Positions 15,022 through 23,852 of a stretch of DNA of 47,839 nucleotides are shown here, one piece after another. The stretch lies in contig NZ_JASITD010000028.1 of NCBI RefSeq assembly GCF_030063445.1, forward strand, positions 1 to 47,839, written 5' to 3'. Position 1 is the stretch's first letter. Every line of letters starts with the position of its first letter. Below the pieces are notes generated by a model that had not been told where the DNA came from, did no database searches, and saw nothing but the letters and a program-made list of their open reading frames with translations. The stretch is from Hymenobacter sp. H14-R3 (GTDB lineage: Bacteria > Bacteroidota > Bacteroidia > Cytophagales > Hymenobacteraceae). A program made the translations under genes and the position numbers.

Positions 15022-16206
15022 CTACTTTTTGAACTTGGCTTCACGGCGGGCGCGGCGGGCATCGCCGGCGGCCTTCACGGGGTCCACAGGGGCGTCCTTG
15101 CCTTCATCGTTGGCGGCGTTGGCGCGGGTCGGTACGGCACGGCTGCCGGCGGTGGCGGCTACGCGGTTAACCACTTTGGCCTGCGCGGCGAACTGCGTTT
15201 GCAGGCCGCCTACGGTAGTAGCCAGCGCCGTCACGGTGCTAACCAACTGGGCGATAGCCGCATCAGAATCGGCCGAAGCGGTGGGGGCAGCAGCCATGGA
15301 GTCGGTGGGCATAATGACCGTGATGGCCCCGGCGGCTACCGTAATCGTGTTGCCGTCGTCGAGGCTGTAATCCCCATCGGCGGCTTCCGTAGCCATCGTG
15401 TCGTCGGTGTAAACCATGTCGCCTACCTGGTAATCCGTGCGGCTGTCGCCAGTGTGGATATGCAGGCCAGTGCCATCGGTCGTGGTGACCGCGCCGGCAA
15501 CGGCAGCTTCGGTTTCGGGGGCCTGCGCGGTGGCGGGCTTGCGGGCGAGGGTGAGAGCCGAGGCCATCGCGGCCAGGCCCAGATTGAATTTAGACATAAG
15601 GGTATGGGCCCAACCGGGCATTTGGTCGGCCGGGGCCGGGGTGGTGGCAGTGGTAGGCACGAGAGCCAGCGCGGTGGCGGGTTGCAGAATCTGGGTGGCA
15701 AAGCCGTAGTCCATCAGCTCCTGGCCCACGAGCGTAGTCGCGGCGCGCATCACTTCGCGGAAGGTGGCTTCCTCCACGCCGGCGCGCGCCACGTAGAGAG
15801 CCAGCAGGTCAGCCTCGCAGCGGGCCATCTCGTCGGCCCAGGCCTGCGCCTGCTCAGCGGTAGCCCCGTTGATGCCGCCGATGGGCAGGTGCACCAGGCT
15901 CTCAGTGTGCTGGTGGGCGATGCGCACCGAGCCAGCCAGGAACACGGCCGTGGCGATGCTGCTGCACTGGCCGATGGCCTCGGTGGTGATGGTCACGCCG
16001 GGCAAGCTGCGCAGGTAGTCGTACATGGCCATGCCTTTATCCACGCGCCCACCGGGCGAGTTGATGATGACCCGCACGGCGTCGAAGGGCTTCTGGTATT
16101 CCAGCTCCCTGGTCACATCTTCCAGCGTGCAGTAGGGGTACGCGTTGCCCGCCTCACTGCTGTCAGCGACAATAGGACCCGAGATATAGACTTTCGCTTC
16201 CGGCAT
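15022..16206 (-). CDS. ClpP-like head maturation protease with C-terminal scaffold-like region
   Basis: 394 residues from the ATG at 16206 (MPEAKVYISGPIVADSSEAG). The first 190 residues are a ClpP-fold serine protease: INSPGGRVDKGMAMYDYL, nucleophile Ser in GQCSSIATAVFLAGS, His in ESLVHLPIGG, and LVGQELMDYGFA. The remainder is low in complexity, rich in Ala, Thr and Asp, with a predicted coiled coil before a basic end; it may act as a scaffold removed in maturation. The start is chosen because the ClpP fold begins there; the open frame upstream runs into the divergent promoter region. Confidence 0.85.
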   Translation of the reverse strand: MPEAKVYISGPIVADSSEAGNAYPYCTLEDVTRELEYQKPFDAVRVIINSPGGRVDKGMAMYDYLRSLPGVTITTEAIGQCSSIATAVFLAGSVRIAHQHTESLVHLPIGGINGATAEQAQAWADEMARCEADLLALYVARAGVEEATFREVMRAATTLVGQELMDYGFATQILQPATALALVPTTATTPAPADQMPGWAHTLMSKFNLGLAAMASALTLARKPATAQAPETEAAVAGAVTTTDGTGLHIHTGDSRTDYQVGDMVYTDDTMATEAADGDYSLDDGNTITVAAGAITVIMPTDSMAAAPTASADSDAAIAQLVSTVTALATTVGGLQTQFAAQAKVVNRVAATAGSRAVPTRANAANDEGKDAPVDPVKAAGDARRARREAKFKK

Positions 16207-16209
16207 GCA

Positions 16210-16238
16210 CAAAGTTTCCGACCACCAAGGGCCGCAAA
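16210..16238 (-). promoter_or_regulatory. Possible promoter of the protease-capsid operon
   Basis: On the minus strand TTTG (16235-16238) and AAACTTTG (16210-16217) resemble -33 and -7 elements with a 17-nt gap. The phrase GGTCGGAA just in front of the -7 position is shared with the other late promoters, but the upstream boxes here face the other way. Confidence 0.4.
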
Positions 16239-16280
16239 TGGGCATTTTGAGGATGCAGAATCGGACTAAACCCAAACTGC

Positions 16281-16360
16281 GTGGCGCTTTTGGCAATCGC
16301 GTGGCGCTTTTGGGGGCCACCATTTGGGAGAGCCTACGGCCGGTCGGAATTTCGAAGGAC
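16281..16360 (+). promoter_or_regulatory. Late promoter-like element of the tape measure operon
   Basis: Two copies of GTGGCGCTTTTGG (16281-16293 and 16301-16313) exactly 20 bp apart, then ATTTGG and GGTCGGAATTTCGAAGGAC (16342-16360) directly before the tape measure ATG. The terminase copy has the same distances. GAAGGA may also serve as ribosome-binding site. Confidence 0.75.
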
Positions 16361-16361
16361 T

Positions 16362-19300
16362 ATGGCCGACCAAACCACCGAGAGCATCCTGTTTGAAATA
16401 AAAATCAATGCGGAGCAGTACAAAGCGGAGCAAAAACTTATCCGCGGCAGCCTGCAACAGCTCACCCTCGACATTGAGCAGACAAAATCGGCGCAGAAGC
16501 TGCTTACCAAGGAGCGGGAGCTGGGCAAGCTAACGGACCGCGACTACGCGCAGCAGTCGGTGAAGCTGCGCGAGCAGTTGAAGGGCCAGACGGCTGACCA
16601 GCGGGAGCTTGAAAAGGGCCTGGCCACTAGCCAGCGCGCCTACAACAGCGCCGCCGGCAGCGCCGAGCAGCTGCGGGCCCAGCTTTTCGAGCTGACCACG
16701 GCCTACTACGCCATGGGCGAGGCCGAGCGCAAGTCGGCCGAGGGCCAGGCAGTGCAAAAGCAGGCGCTGGCCGTGTCGGACGCGCTCAAAAGCATCGAAG
16801 CCGGCGTGGGCAGCACCGGCCGCAACGTGGGCAACTACGCCGCCAGCTTCAAGCTGGGCCTGGCCCCCGTGGTGGCCGAGCTGGTGAAGATTGAGCAGGA
16901 GCTGAAGGGCGTCGATGCGGCCAGCGAGCAGGGCGCGCTACTTCAGCAGAAGCGCATCGGCTTTATGACCGCCGCTCAAAAGGCCGCGGCGCAAGCTGGC
17001 ATCACCGACTTCACCCAGGCCAAGGCCACCATCGACCAGTACACGCAGGCCTTCACGCCGGCGGTGGAAAACCTGGTGCGCGTGCAGCAGGAGCAGCAGC
17101 AGGTGGGCCAGACGGTGGGCGAGAACTCGGAGCAGTACCAGCAGCTGGGCTTTCGGGTGGCGGGCGCGCAGAAGCAGCTCGATGATTTGGTGAGCGCCCA
17201 GCAGGCGGCCGAACAGGCCAGCCGCGCCGGCGGGGCCGCGGCCCAGGGCCAGGCCGCGGCGGTGGAAGTAGCGGCCGGCTCGCTGGCTGGCCTGCGGGCG
17301 CAGCTCGTGGCGCTCGAAAACACCCGCGAAAGCCTTGACCCCGCCACGAAAGAGGCGCAGGAGCTGAACAGCACCATCCTGGAGCTGCGCACCACCATTC
17401 AGCAAGCTGAGGGCAAGATTGATGAGTTCGGTGAGCGGGTGCAGAAGAACATCAAGAAAGAAAACTTCGACACCGTGACCGACGCCGTGCAGGGCATGGT
17501 GGGCGCGTTCTCGGTGGCCACGCTCGTGCTCGGTGACAACACCGACGCGGCAGCGGCCCAGGCCAAGGCCTTGCAACTGATGGCCATCGCCCAGAACGCG
17601 CGCGCCATCGCCATCGGCCTGGATTCGGCCAAGGATGCGGCGCTCATCGTGCTGCTGAAAGCCAAGAGTATTTTCCTGCGGGAAGAGTCGGTGCTGACCG
17701 CGGCGGCGGCCGTAAGCACCGAGGCGCACGCCGCGGTGGCGGGGGCCGATGCCGTGGCCATCACGGCCCAGGCCGAGGCGGCGGCCCTGAACGCTGAAGG
17801 CCAGGCGGCCAGCGCCGTGGCCACCGCCGGCAGTACCGTGGCCACCGAAACCCAGGTGGTGGCGGTAGAGGGCGCCACCATTGCCCAGCGCGCCCTCAAC
17901 CTGGCCCTGCGCCTGAATCCCATCGGCCTCATCATCATCGCGGTGGCGGCGCTGGTGGGCGCGTTCCTGGCTTACCGCAATGCCAGCGAGCAGACCCAGC
18001 AGAAGGTGCGCGACTTCGCGAAGGCCCTGCTGCTCTTCACCAATCCCATCGGGCTGGTGTACGTGGCTATCGAGAAGCTCTACCAGAAGTTTGCCAGCGT
18101 GCGCGCCGTGCTCGACCCGCTCATCAAGGGGTTCGAGCTCGTGGCCGGCAAGGCCTTGGAGCTAGCGCGTGACTTTGGCGAAACAATTGGCCTTCTCGAT
18201 ACGGCTAATGAGAAAGCCATCAAGGCCGCGCAGCAGCAGCTGAATAGTATCGAGGCGCTCAAAACTGCTTACGCCCAGGAAGCCAAGGCACTGGAGCAAG
18301 CGGGCTTCAGCATGGAGCAGGTGCGGGCCAAGGGCCGGCAGGGCCTGGCTGAAGAGTTAGCGCAGCGCACTGCCCTCAACAAGCAGCTAGAAGCCCAGGA
18401 GCGGGAGAAGAACCAGTCGCAGTTGGCTAGCATTGCCCGGAAGCAGGCAGCCAATGAGCAATTGAGCGACCAGGAACAGAAGTTCTTTGAAGAGCGACAG
18501 GCCCGTAATAATGCGGAGAAAGCTGCTCAGATTGCCCTGAACGCCTACGACTACGAGACGATTGAAACCCGCCGGGCTGCCCGCCAGCAGGAGGCCCAGG
18601 ACTTTCAAACGAATGCGCAGCGGGCCAGCCAGAACCTAGCCCGGCGCATCGAGCAGCAGAATGCCGCGGAGGATGCCCAGCTTCAGCGCAATATTTCGCG
18701 CATCGCCCTGCGGCTGAGTGCTGTGCAGAAAGGCACCACGGAGGAACTGCGTTTGCAGCAGCAGCAAGTGCAGGCCCAGACGGCCCTGCAAATCAAACAG
18801 GCGACGGATGAGCTGGCCGAGAAAACCCGCCTGCGAAAGGCTTACTACCCAACTGAGTTGGCGGCCTTGAATAAGGCTACGGCAGCTGAGCTAGAACAGT
18901 TTGGCTTAACCGAGCAGCAGAAGAACGCGCTGCGTGCTACAGCGACCCAGGCGCGCATCGACTTGGACCAGAAGTACGACCTCAAAGCAGCCCAGCAGGC
19001 TGTAGCGGAAATTCCGTTGTTGCAGCTGGAAGCCGATGCGGTGAAGCTCAAGCTACGGGCCGACTTCGAGCGGCAGGTGAACGCGCTGGTGCTGCAAGCA
19101 GAAGTAACGCGCAACCAAGCCCAACTGGCCCAGGCCAAAGTGGGCACGCTCGAGCGCCGCAACCTCGAACTCACTCTCATCGACCAGGAGCAGGAGCTGG
19201 CCATCGCCGGCCTCGACCGCCGGGCCATGAGCAACCTGGAGTACGAGACGCGCATCACCGCCATCCGGGCCGACGCCATCGGCAAGCGCAAGGCCCTGAG

Positions 19301-20405
19301 TGAGCAGGACACCCAGAACGTCATCACGGAGCTGAATGCGCAGCAGCAGGCCGCCGAACTCAATCAGCAGCTTATGCTCGCCGGCCTGACCGAGGCCAAG
19401 CAGAAAGAAGTGCAGGCCACCCGGCAGTACGCCAACGAGCGCCTGCGGGCCGAGGTGAACGCCTACGCCGCGGGGCTGGCCGCCACCAAGGAGGGCACCA
19501 CCGAGCGGGAAAATGTCGAGAAGCAGCACCAAATCAATCTCAAGAACCTGGCCCAGGAGGGCGCGCAAAGCCAGGTGGCGGCCTTTCAGGCTAAGTATGA
19601 GCAGTACAGCCGGATAGCTTCGCAGTCGCTCAGCGCGCTCTCCACCATTCAGGACGCGGCCACCCAGGACCAGCTCAACCGCATCAACCAGGAGATGAAC
19701 GCGGCCACGACCAGCCAGGCGCGTAAAGCGGTGCTGGCCAAGCAGCAGGCCCGCATTGAAAAAGAGCAGCACGAGCGGCAGCAGAAGTACGCAATTGCCC
19801 AGGCCGTCATCGACGGGGGTTCGGCCGTGATGAAGATTCTGGCCGAGACGCCCAAGTTTGATTTCGGCATTCTTACGGCCCTGCAAATTGCGGCGGCGGC
19901 CATCACCACCGGCGCACAGATTCGCGCTATCAGCAGCCAGAAGTTTGCCAGTGGCGGTATCGCCTACGGGCCCAGCCACGCGCAGGGCGGCATTCAATTG
20001 CTGCACCGCGGGCGTCATGCCGGCATTGAGATTGAGGGTGGCGAGCCGGTGCTCACCGCGGCCGTTTCGCGCAACCCCGTGCTGCTGAGCATGGCCAGCA
20101 TGATTAACCAGTTGGCCGGCGGCCGGGCGCTCTACCGCGACCCCACGCCCACCGCCACGTGGGCGCGCTGGGCAGAGGGAGGCGTAGTGAGCAGCAGCGC
20201 TGCCTACCTGCCCCAGGTGCGCACGGGTGGCGTGGTGCATGCGGCGGCCGCCGGCCCGGCCATCGACTACGACTTGCTGACGGCTAAGCTGACGGGGGCC
20301 TTCACGGCCGGCGCGCAGGCACTGCCCCCACCGCAGCTCAACCTCACCGACCTGCGCCAGCGCCAAAGCCAGCAGCAGCAGCTTGATAACCAGACCAATA
20401 TCTAG
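16362..20405 (+). CDS. Tail tape measure protein
   Basis: 1347 residues from the ATG at 16362 (MADQTTESILFEIKINAEQY), which follows the late promoter element and GAAGGA. Long coiled-coil stretches rich in Gln, Ala and Glu surround a hydrophobic region at about residues 518-585 (NPIGLIIIAVAALVGAFLAY; NPIGLVYVAIEK). The C-terminus has a Gly-rich region with GGIAYGPSHAQGGIQLLHRG and EIEGGEPVLTA, as in other tape measure proteins. Length suggests a tail near 200 nm by the usual 1.5 angstrom per residue. It is inverted relative to all neighbouring structural genes. Confidence 0.92.
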   Translation: MADQTTESILFEIKINAEQYKAEQKLIRGSLQQLTLDIEQTKSAQKLLTKERELGKLTDRDYAQQSVKLREQLKGQTADQRELEKGLATSQRAYNSAAGSAEQLRAQLFELTTAYYAMGEAERKSAEGQAVQKQALAVSDALKSIEAGVGSTGRNVGNYAASFKLGLAPVVAELVKIEQELKGVDAASEQGALLQQKRIGFMTAAQKAAAQAGITDFTQAKATIDQYTQAFTPAVENLVRVQQEQQQVGQTVGENSEQYQQLGFRVAGAQKQLDDLVSAQQAAEQASRAGGAAAQGQAAAVEVAAGSLAGLRAQLVALENTRESLDPATKEAQELNSTILELRTTIQQAEGKIDEFGERVQKNIKKENFDTVTDAVQGMVGAFSVATLVLGDNTDAAAAQAKALQLMAIAQNARAIAIGLDSAKDAALIVLLKAKSIFLREESVLTAAAAVSTEAHAAVAGADAVAITAQAEAAALNAEGQAASAVATAGSTVATETQVVAVEGATIAQRALNLALRLNPIGLIIIAVAALVGAFLAYRNASEQTQQKVRDFAKALLLFTNPIGLVYVAIEKLYQKFASVRAVLDPLIKGFELVAGKALELARDFGETIGLLDTANEKAIKAAQQQLNSIEALKTAYAQEAKALEQAGFSMEQVRAKGRQGLAEELAQRTALNKQLEAQEREKNQSQLASIARKQAANEQLSDQEQKFFEERQARNNAEKAAQIALNAYDYETIETRRAARQQEAQDFQTNAQRASQNLARRIEQQNAAEDAQLQRNISRIALRLSAVQKGTTEELRLQQQQVQAQTALQIKQATDELAEKTRLRKAYYPTELAALNKATAAELEQFGLTEQQKNALRATATQARIDLDQKYDLKAAQQAVAEIPLLQLEADAVKLKLRADFERQVNALVLQAEVTRNQAQLAQAKVGTLERRNLELTLIDQEQELAIAGLDRRAMSNLEYETRITAIRADAIGKRKALSEQDTQNVITELNAQQQAAELNQQLMLAGLTEAKQKEVQATRQYANERLRAEVNAYAAGLAATKEGTTERENVEKQHQINLKNLAQEGAQSQVAAFQAKYEQYSRIASQSLSALSTIQDAATQDQLNRINQEMNAATTSQARKAVLAKQQARIEKEQHERQQKYAIAQAVIDGGSAVMKILAETPKFDFGILTALQIAAAAITTGAQIRAISSQKFASGGIAYGPSHAQGGIQLLHRGRHAGIEIEGGEPVLTAAVSRNPVLLSMASMINQLAGGRALYRDPTPTATWARWAEGGVVSSSAAYLPQVRTGGVVHAAAAGPAIDYDLLTAKLTGAFTAGAQALPPPQLNLTDLRQRQSQQQQLDNQTNI

Positions 20406-20408
20406 GCC

Positions 20409-20654
20409 ATGCAGTTAATCGACCTTCTCAATCAGCTCGACCAGCAGGGCCGGCTCAGTCAGCTCTATCAGGCGGGCGCGCTTAACATCAAGTGCTTCAA
20501 CTACAAGGAGTTGGTGCTGCACTACCGCGCCCTGCTGGCCAGCCCGACTTATGCCGAGCAGCCCAGCCGCGCCGCGCAGGCCACGGCTGCGCAGTGCGGG
20601 GTAGCCAAGAGCACGGTGTATCTCGCTATCCGGGAGATGGAGCAGATGGTTTAG
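20409..20654 (+). CDS. Small protein with a C-terminal helix-turn-helix
   Basis: 81 residues beginning MQLIDLLNQLDQQGRLSQLY. The C-terminus RAAQATAAQCGVAKSTVYLA followed by IREMEQ reads as a helix-turn-helix with the typical turn and Ser-Thr-Val-Tyr recognition helix start. It starts 3 nt after the tape measure stop, so it is co-translated with it, and its last bases overlap the end of the convergent lipoprotein gene. It may be a regulator or a tail assembly protein. Confidence 0.7.
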   Translation: MQLIDLLNQLDQQGRLSQLYQAGALNIKCFNYKELVLHYRALLASPTYAEQPSRAAQATAAQCGVAKSTVYLAIREMEQMV

Positions 20655-21091
20655 CGTTGGTAAGTGTAGATGTTTGTAGCTGTAACGTTAGTATTAGCAT
20701 TACTACGCGCTACGTAAGAATCCTGCAAAACCAGCTGATTAGCAGTCAGCTGGTTTATTTGCACAGCATTTGTTGTGCCGCCAGAGGTCGTGCTTAGTTG
20801 ATTGTTACTGATAGTGTAAGTGCCTGACGTTGGAGATATACTCTTGTCGTAGCTGATTACAGTCGCAGTTTCAAATGTTAAATAAGAATCCCCCTTTGCA
20901 TAGAGTATGCTATTGTCTTTAAATGTGCTCGTGGTGGGTGAAAAGGTTGTTTCCCTCTTTGCCAAATCCCACCGGCCCAGAATCAATTGATTATTGGTGG
21001 GGGCAGCAGCTGCCGGGTCATCTTTTTTGGCGCAACTGGTAGTGCTCAATTGGCTACTAGCCAATAAAAAGATAAATAGTAGTTTCTTCAT
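20651..21091 (-). CDS. Lipocalin-like lipoprotein, possible lysogenic conversion gene
   Basis: 146 residues. A signal peptide with a lipobox-like STTSC (Cys about residue 20) is followed by a linker rich in Asp, Ala and Pro and a beta-rich domain: LILGRWDLAKRETTF, GDSYLTFETATVISYD, SGTYTISNNQL and ANQLVLQDSYVAR. This is the layout of small lipocalin-like lipoproteins common in Bacteroidetes genomes. Base composition is clearly more AT-rich than the flanking genes. Its place at the end of the tail hub operon suggests an acquired accessory gene, for example for superinfection exclusion. Confidence 0.7.
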   Translation of the reverse strand: MKKLLFIFLLASSQLSTTSCAKKDDPAAAAPTNNQLILGRWDLAKRETTFSPTTSTFKDNSILYAKGDSYLTFETATVISYDKSISPTSGTYTISNNQLSTTSGGTTNAVQINQLTANQLVLQDSYVARSNANTNVTATNIYTYQR

Positions 21092-21103
21092 CCTGCCAAA
21101 CTA

Positions 21104-23254
21104 CTACAGCCGAATCAACTCCACCGGCGTGCTGGCCTCATCTTCCTCCCAGCCGTCCACCTTGTTCACGAAAAACCACGCTCCTTCCTCTTCCAGCCAC
21201 ACGGGCACGAGCTGGTCGAAGGCCACCACCTCGGCCGCCGTAAGCCGCACGGCCGGTCGCAGTACGAGGGGCCGCACCAGGGCCGCCGCCAGGTGCGGGT
21301 AGTAGCGCGGCAGCAGTGAGCGGGTGAAGTCCAAGTCTTCAGTTTGGTCGCGCCGCACGAAGTAGCTCAGGCGCATGCTCACCTGCTGCGTGTTACCCTG
21401 GTCATCTTCGAGCTTCACCTCGCGCCCGTAGGCGGGCGGCAGCTGGTAGCACAGGCGCGGGGCCGGGGCCTGGGTATCGAAATCATCGACGAGCGCCTTG
21501 GCGCGGGCCGCCACGGCTTCGACTGCCGAGTACGTGCCATCGGCCTGCGCATCGGCAATCACCTGCAAATCAGCAGCGTAGTCCGTACCCGCCTTCGGCT
21601 TCCAGTAGGGTAGCAGCAACAGGCCCGCCTCACCCACCGGGGAGGCAGCAAAGGGCAGGCTCAGCACGTCTTTGGTAGCAGCTAGGCTCACGTCGCCGGC
21701 CCCATTGTCGAGGTAGCCGGCGGCGAAGTCGGCCGCCACTTTCTTGGCCGCGTCGCCATCCCAGTAGAAGCCGGGCTGCGTGCGGGCGGCCTGGGCCTGG
21801 GCGTAGGCCAGGTTGCTGTCATCTTCTTTCCAGCGAAACCAGTTGCGCTGGGCGAAGTCACCGAGCCGCCAGCTGCGCTTCGCCGGCTGGCTGCCATCGC
21901 GGCGCGCGCTCCAGTCAGCCCCCGTGGCGAAGTTGTCGAGCACGGCAGCCGTGCGCCGAAACAGGGCGGCATTCGTGTAGGGGTCGGTGGTTTGCGTGAG
22001 GCCGTAGAGCTGAATGAACCCCTTCACGAAGTCGCGTTGGGTCATTTCGGGCAGCCAGTCGGCCAGCACCACGCGGCCACCGGGCGGGAAGTCGCTCAGC
22101 AGCGAGATGCTGAGGCGGCCTTCGGTTTCGAGCACCCAGCCGTAATCGTAGGGGCCGTTACCGATGGTGCCCCCCTTGAACTTATCGAACTGGTAACGCG
22201 CCTGCACGCGGTCGCCAACCTGCAACAGCTGCCGCTCCGCAAGGGCCGTGAGCCCCGCATCAAGCTGGCCACTGCCGCGAATTGAGTCCACCTCTCCCAC
22301 GAGCTGGCCATTGACAAGCAGCTTGATGACTGCTGCCACCTCCCCGCTCAGAATATTCGAGCAAAACAGGTGCACCGTCTGGTCGGCTTGTAAATCGTAA
22401 AAGCCGCGCTGGGTGATGACGGCCTCCTTGGCCACCGGGTCCCACACGGCGCTGCTGCCCAGCACCAGGCTGCCGTCGACCTTGGTGGCCAGCGTGTGGG
22501 TGAAGGGCAGCGGCGCGTTCTGCTCGTCGCCGAAGCGCAGGGCCTGCGCCGTGGGCGCGTAGCCCGCCACCACGCGGTGGGCGGCGCGGGTGGCCTCTGA
22601 GTAGCCGAAGCTGGCCGTGGCGGGCAGCAGCGCCGTGTCGAAGGCGCCCGGCAGCTCCCCGCTCCACTTCACGCCGGCCCCCACGAAGATGGCCTCCCAC
22701 ACGGCGCGGGCGTAGGCCGTGGGCCAGTAACCGGCTTCGAACAGGCGGCTGCTACCGGCGGCGGGCAGCGGGGGCGCGCCCAGGCCGCGGTCGTAGATGT
22801 CGTACACGTAGCCGGCTTGCCAGTGACTGTTACTAGCACCAGCCGCTACCTGACTCAACGTCCAATCATGGTCGAAGGCCGACAGGTCCAACTCGCGCAA
22901 CGTCTTATCGCCCAGCAGGTCGTAAAACGCCTTGTTGCCGGCCAGCAGCTTGCCGGTGTAGCCCGTGCGCGGCGTGTAGTCGTCGAGGGCCAGCCGGGCC
23001 CCGGGCAATACTTCCACGCCGCCGGCTTCCAGGCAGCAGCCCAGGCCCGCGTAGGGTGCGGTGCTCAGGCTGGTACCCAGCTGCGCGAGGTCGAGGCGCT
23101 TGTGCGTGCCCACGTCGTCGGGCAGGGCGAAGGAAGTAGAGAACGCCGCCTGCACGCTCTCGGGCCGGGTAAGGTCGTTATCCTGCCGCGTGATAGCCAC
23201 GCGCCCGCCCAGCGTCTGCACGGTGCCATCGGGGTAAACCAAAGAGTAGGCCAT
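21104..23254 (-). CDS. Putative tail hub/baseplate protein
   Basis: 716 residues. The N-terminus has RQDNDLTRPESVQAAFSTSF followed by ALPDDVGTHKRLD, a pattern seen in large tail proteins of Bacteroidetes phages. The middle is rich in aromatic residues and short repeats; MTQRDFVKGFIQLYGLTQTT and the C-terminal WLEEEGAWFFVNKVDGWEE are notable. No enzymatic motif was found. Its size and place between tape measure and fiber genes suggest the hub at the tail tip. It follows a small tail gene by 3 nt. Confidence 0.65.
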   Translation of the reverse strand: MAYSLVYPDGTVQTLGGRVAITRQDNDLTRPESVQAAFSTSFALPDDVGTHKRLDLAQLGTSLSTAPYAGLGCCLEAGGVEVLPGARLALDDYTPRTGYTGKLLAGNKAFYDLLGDKTLRELDLSAFDHDWTLSQVAAGASNSHWQAGYVYDIYDRGLGAPPLPAAGSSRLFEAGYWPTAYARAVWEAIFVGAGVKWSGELPGAFDTALLPATASFGYSEATRAAHRVVAGYAPTAQALRFGDEQNAPLPFTHTLATKVDGSLVLGSSAVWDPVAKEAVITQRGFYDLQADQTVHLFCSNILSGEVAAVIKLLVNGQLVGEVDSIRGSGQLDAGLTALAERQLLQVGDRVQARYQFDKFKGGTIGNGPYDYGWVLETEGRLSISLLSDFPPGGRVVLADWLPEMTQRDFVKGFIQLYGLTQTTDPYTNAALFRRTAAVLDNFATGADWSARRDGSQPAKRSWRLGDFAQRNWFRWKEDDSNLAYAQAQAARTQPGFYWDGDAAKKVAADFAAGYLDNGAGDVSLAATKDVLSLPFAASPVGEAGLLLLPYWKPKAGTDYAADLQVIADAQADGTYSAVEAVAARAKALVDDFDTQAPAPRLCYQLPPAYGREVKLEDDQGNTQQVSMRLSYFVRRDQTEDLDFTRSLLPRYYPHLAAALVRPLVLRPAVRLTAAEVVAFDQLVPVWLEEEGAWFFVNKVDGWEEDEASTPVELIRL

Positions 23255-23257
23255 TGC

Positions 23258-23677
23258 TTAGTGGGTGAGCGCGTTACGCGTGGGTAGTTTGATAGTCAGC
23301 TCCAGCTCGTGGCGGCCCTCGCTGCTGGTGCGGGAAGCGCTGGAGTTGGCCAGTACCAGCACCGGGATGCGGCGGCCATCGGCTAGCTGCTGGTACACCT
23401 GCGGGCTGTCGAGTAGCGTAGTGAGCGCCTGGTGCTGGGCCGTGCTCAAGTCACCGGCCCGGACTACGAGGGTGTCAGTAGCCGCACGGCGCACGGCTAC
23501 GGTGGCGCGCGCGTCGGCCGTGCTGATATCGGTGGCGTCGGTGGTTTCCGTTTTGGGGTCGCTATCGCCGGTGAACAGCCAGCCGGGCCACGTGCCGAGG
23601 GGGCTGAGCCAGCGCAGGTAGGTGCCCGCGCAGGCGGGTTGCAGTTGAAGTAGCAGGGGCTGAGCCAGGTATTGCAT
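23258..23677 (-). CDS. Phage tail-region protein of unknown function, first gene of a late operon
   Basis: 139 residues from the ATG at 23677 (MQYLAQPLLLQLQPACAGTY). The second half (RAGDLSTAQHQALTTLLDSP) and a closing beta stretch (RHELELTIKLPTRN) resemble small tail-tip proteins, but no family was recognised. The start is chosen because it directly follows the third late promoter element. Confidence 0.65.
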   Translation of the reverse strand: MQYLAQPLLLQLQPACAGTYLRWLSPLGTWPGWLFTGDSDPKTETTDATDISTADARATVAVRRAATDTLVVRAGDLSTAQHQALTTLLDSPQVYQQLADGRRIPVLVLANSSASRTSSEGRHELELTIKLPTRNALTH

Positions 23678-23678
23678 G

Positions 23679-23733
23679 GCCGAAGTTCCGGCGGGCGCGG
23701 GCCAACTCCAAATCAAAGCACCAAAAGCGTAAC
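23679..23733 (-). promoter_or_regulatory. Late promoter-like element of the tail hub operon
   Basis: On the minus strand GTTACGCTTTTGG (23721-23733), ATTTGG, then GGAACTTCGGCC up to the ATG at 23677. The ATTTGG to GGAA distance (18 nt) equals that of the tape measure copy. Only one upstream box is visible. Confidence 0.65.
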
Positions 23734-23751
23734 GGGATTTAAGTGGCCAGC

Positions 23752-23779
23752 AAAAAGCCCCGCCAGGTGGGGCGGGGCT
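23752..23779 (-). terminator. Terminator of the terminase-fiber operon
   Basis: On the minus strand AGCCCCGCC, loop CCACCT, GGCGGGGCT and TTTT. It follows the fiber gene and precedes the next late promoter. Confidence 0.88.
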
Positions 23780-23852
23780 CGGGGTGCTCAGGGGCGCAGG
23801 GCCTTATAAGTGATGCGGGCCAGGGCCAGCTAGTAAGTTATTGGCTTTTCTA

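Noticed and set aside
19053..20366. Long minus-strand ORFs opposite the tape measure gene (19053-20366, 16938-17729, 17399-17938)
   Set aside because: They are antisense shadows in GC-rich DNA; the plus-strand frame gives a coherent tape measure protein with the right promoter and start.
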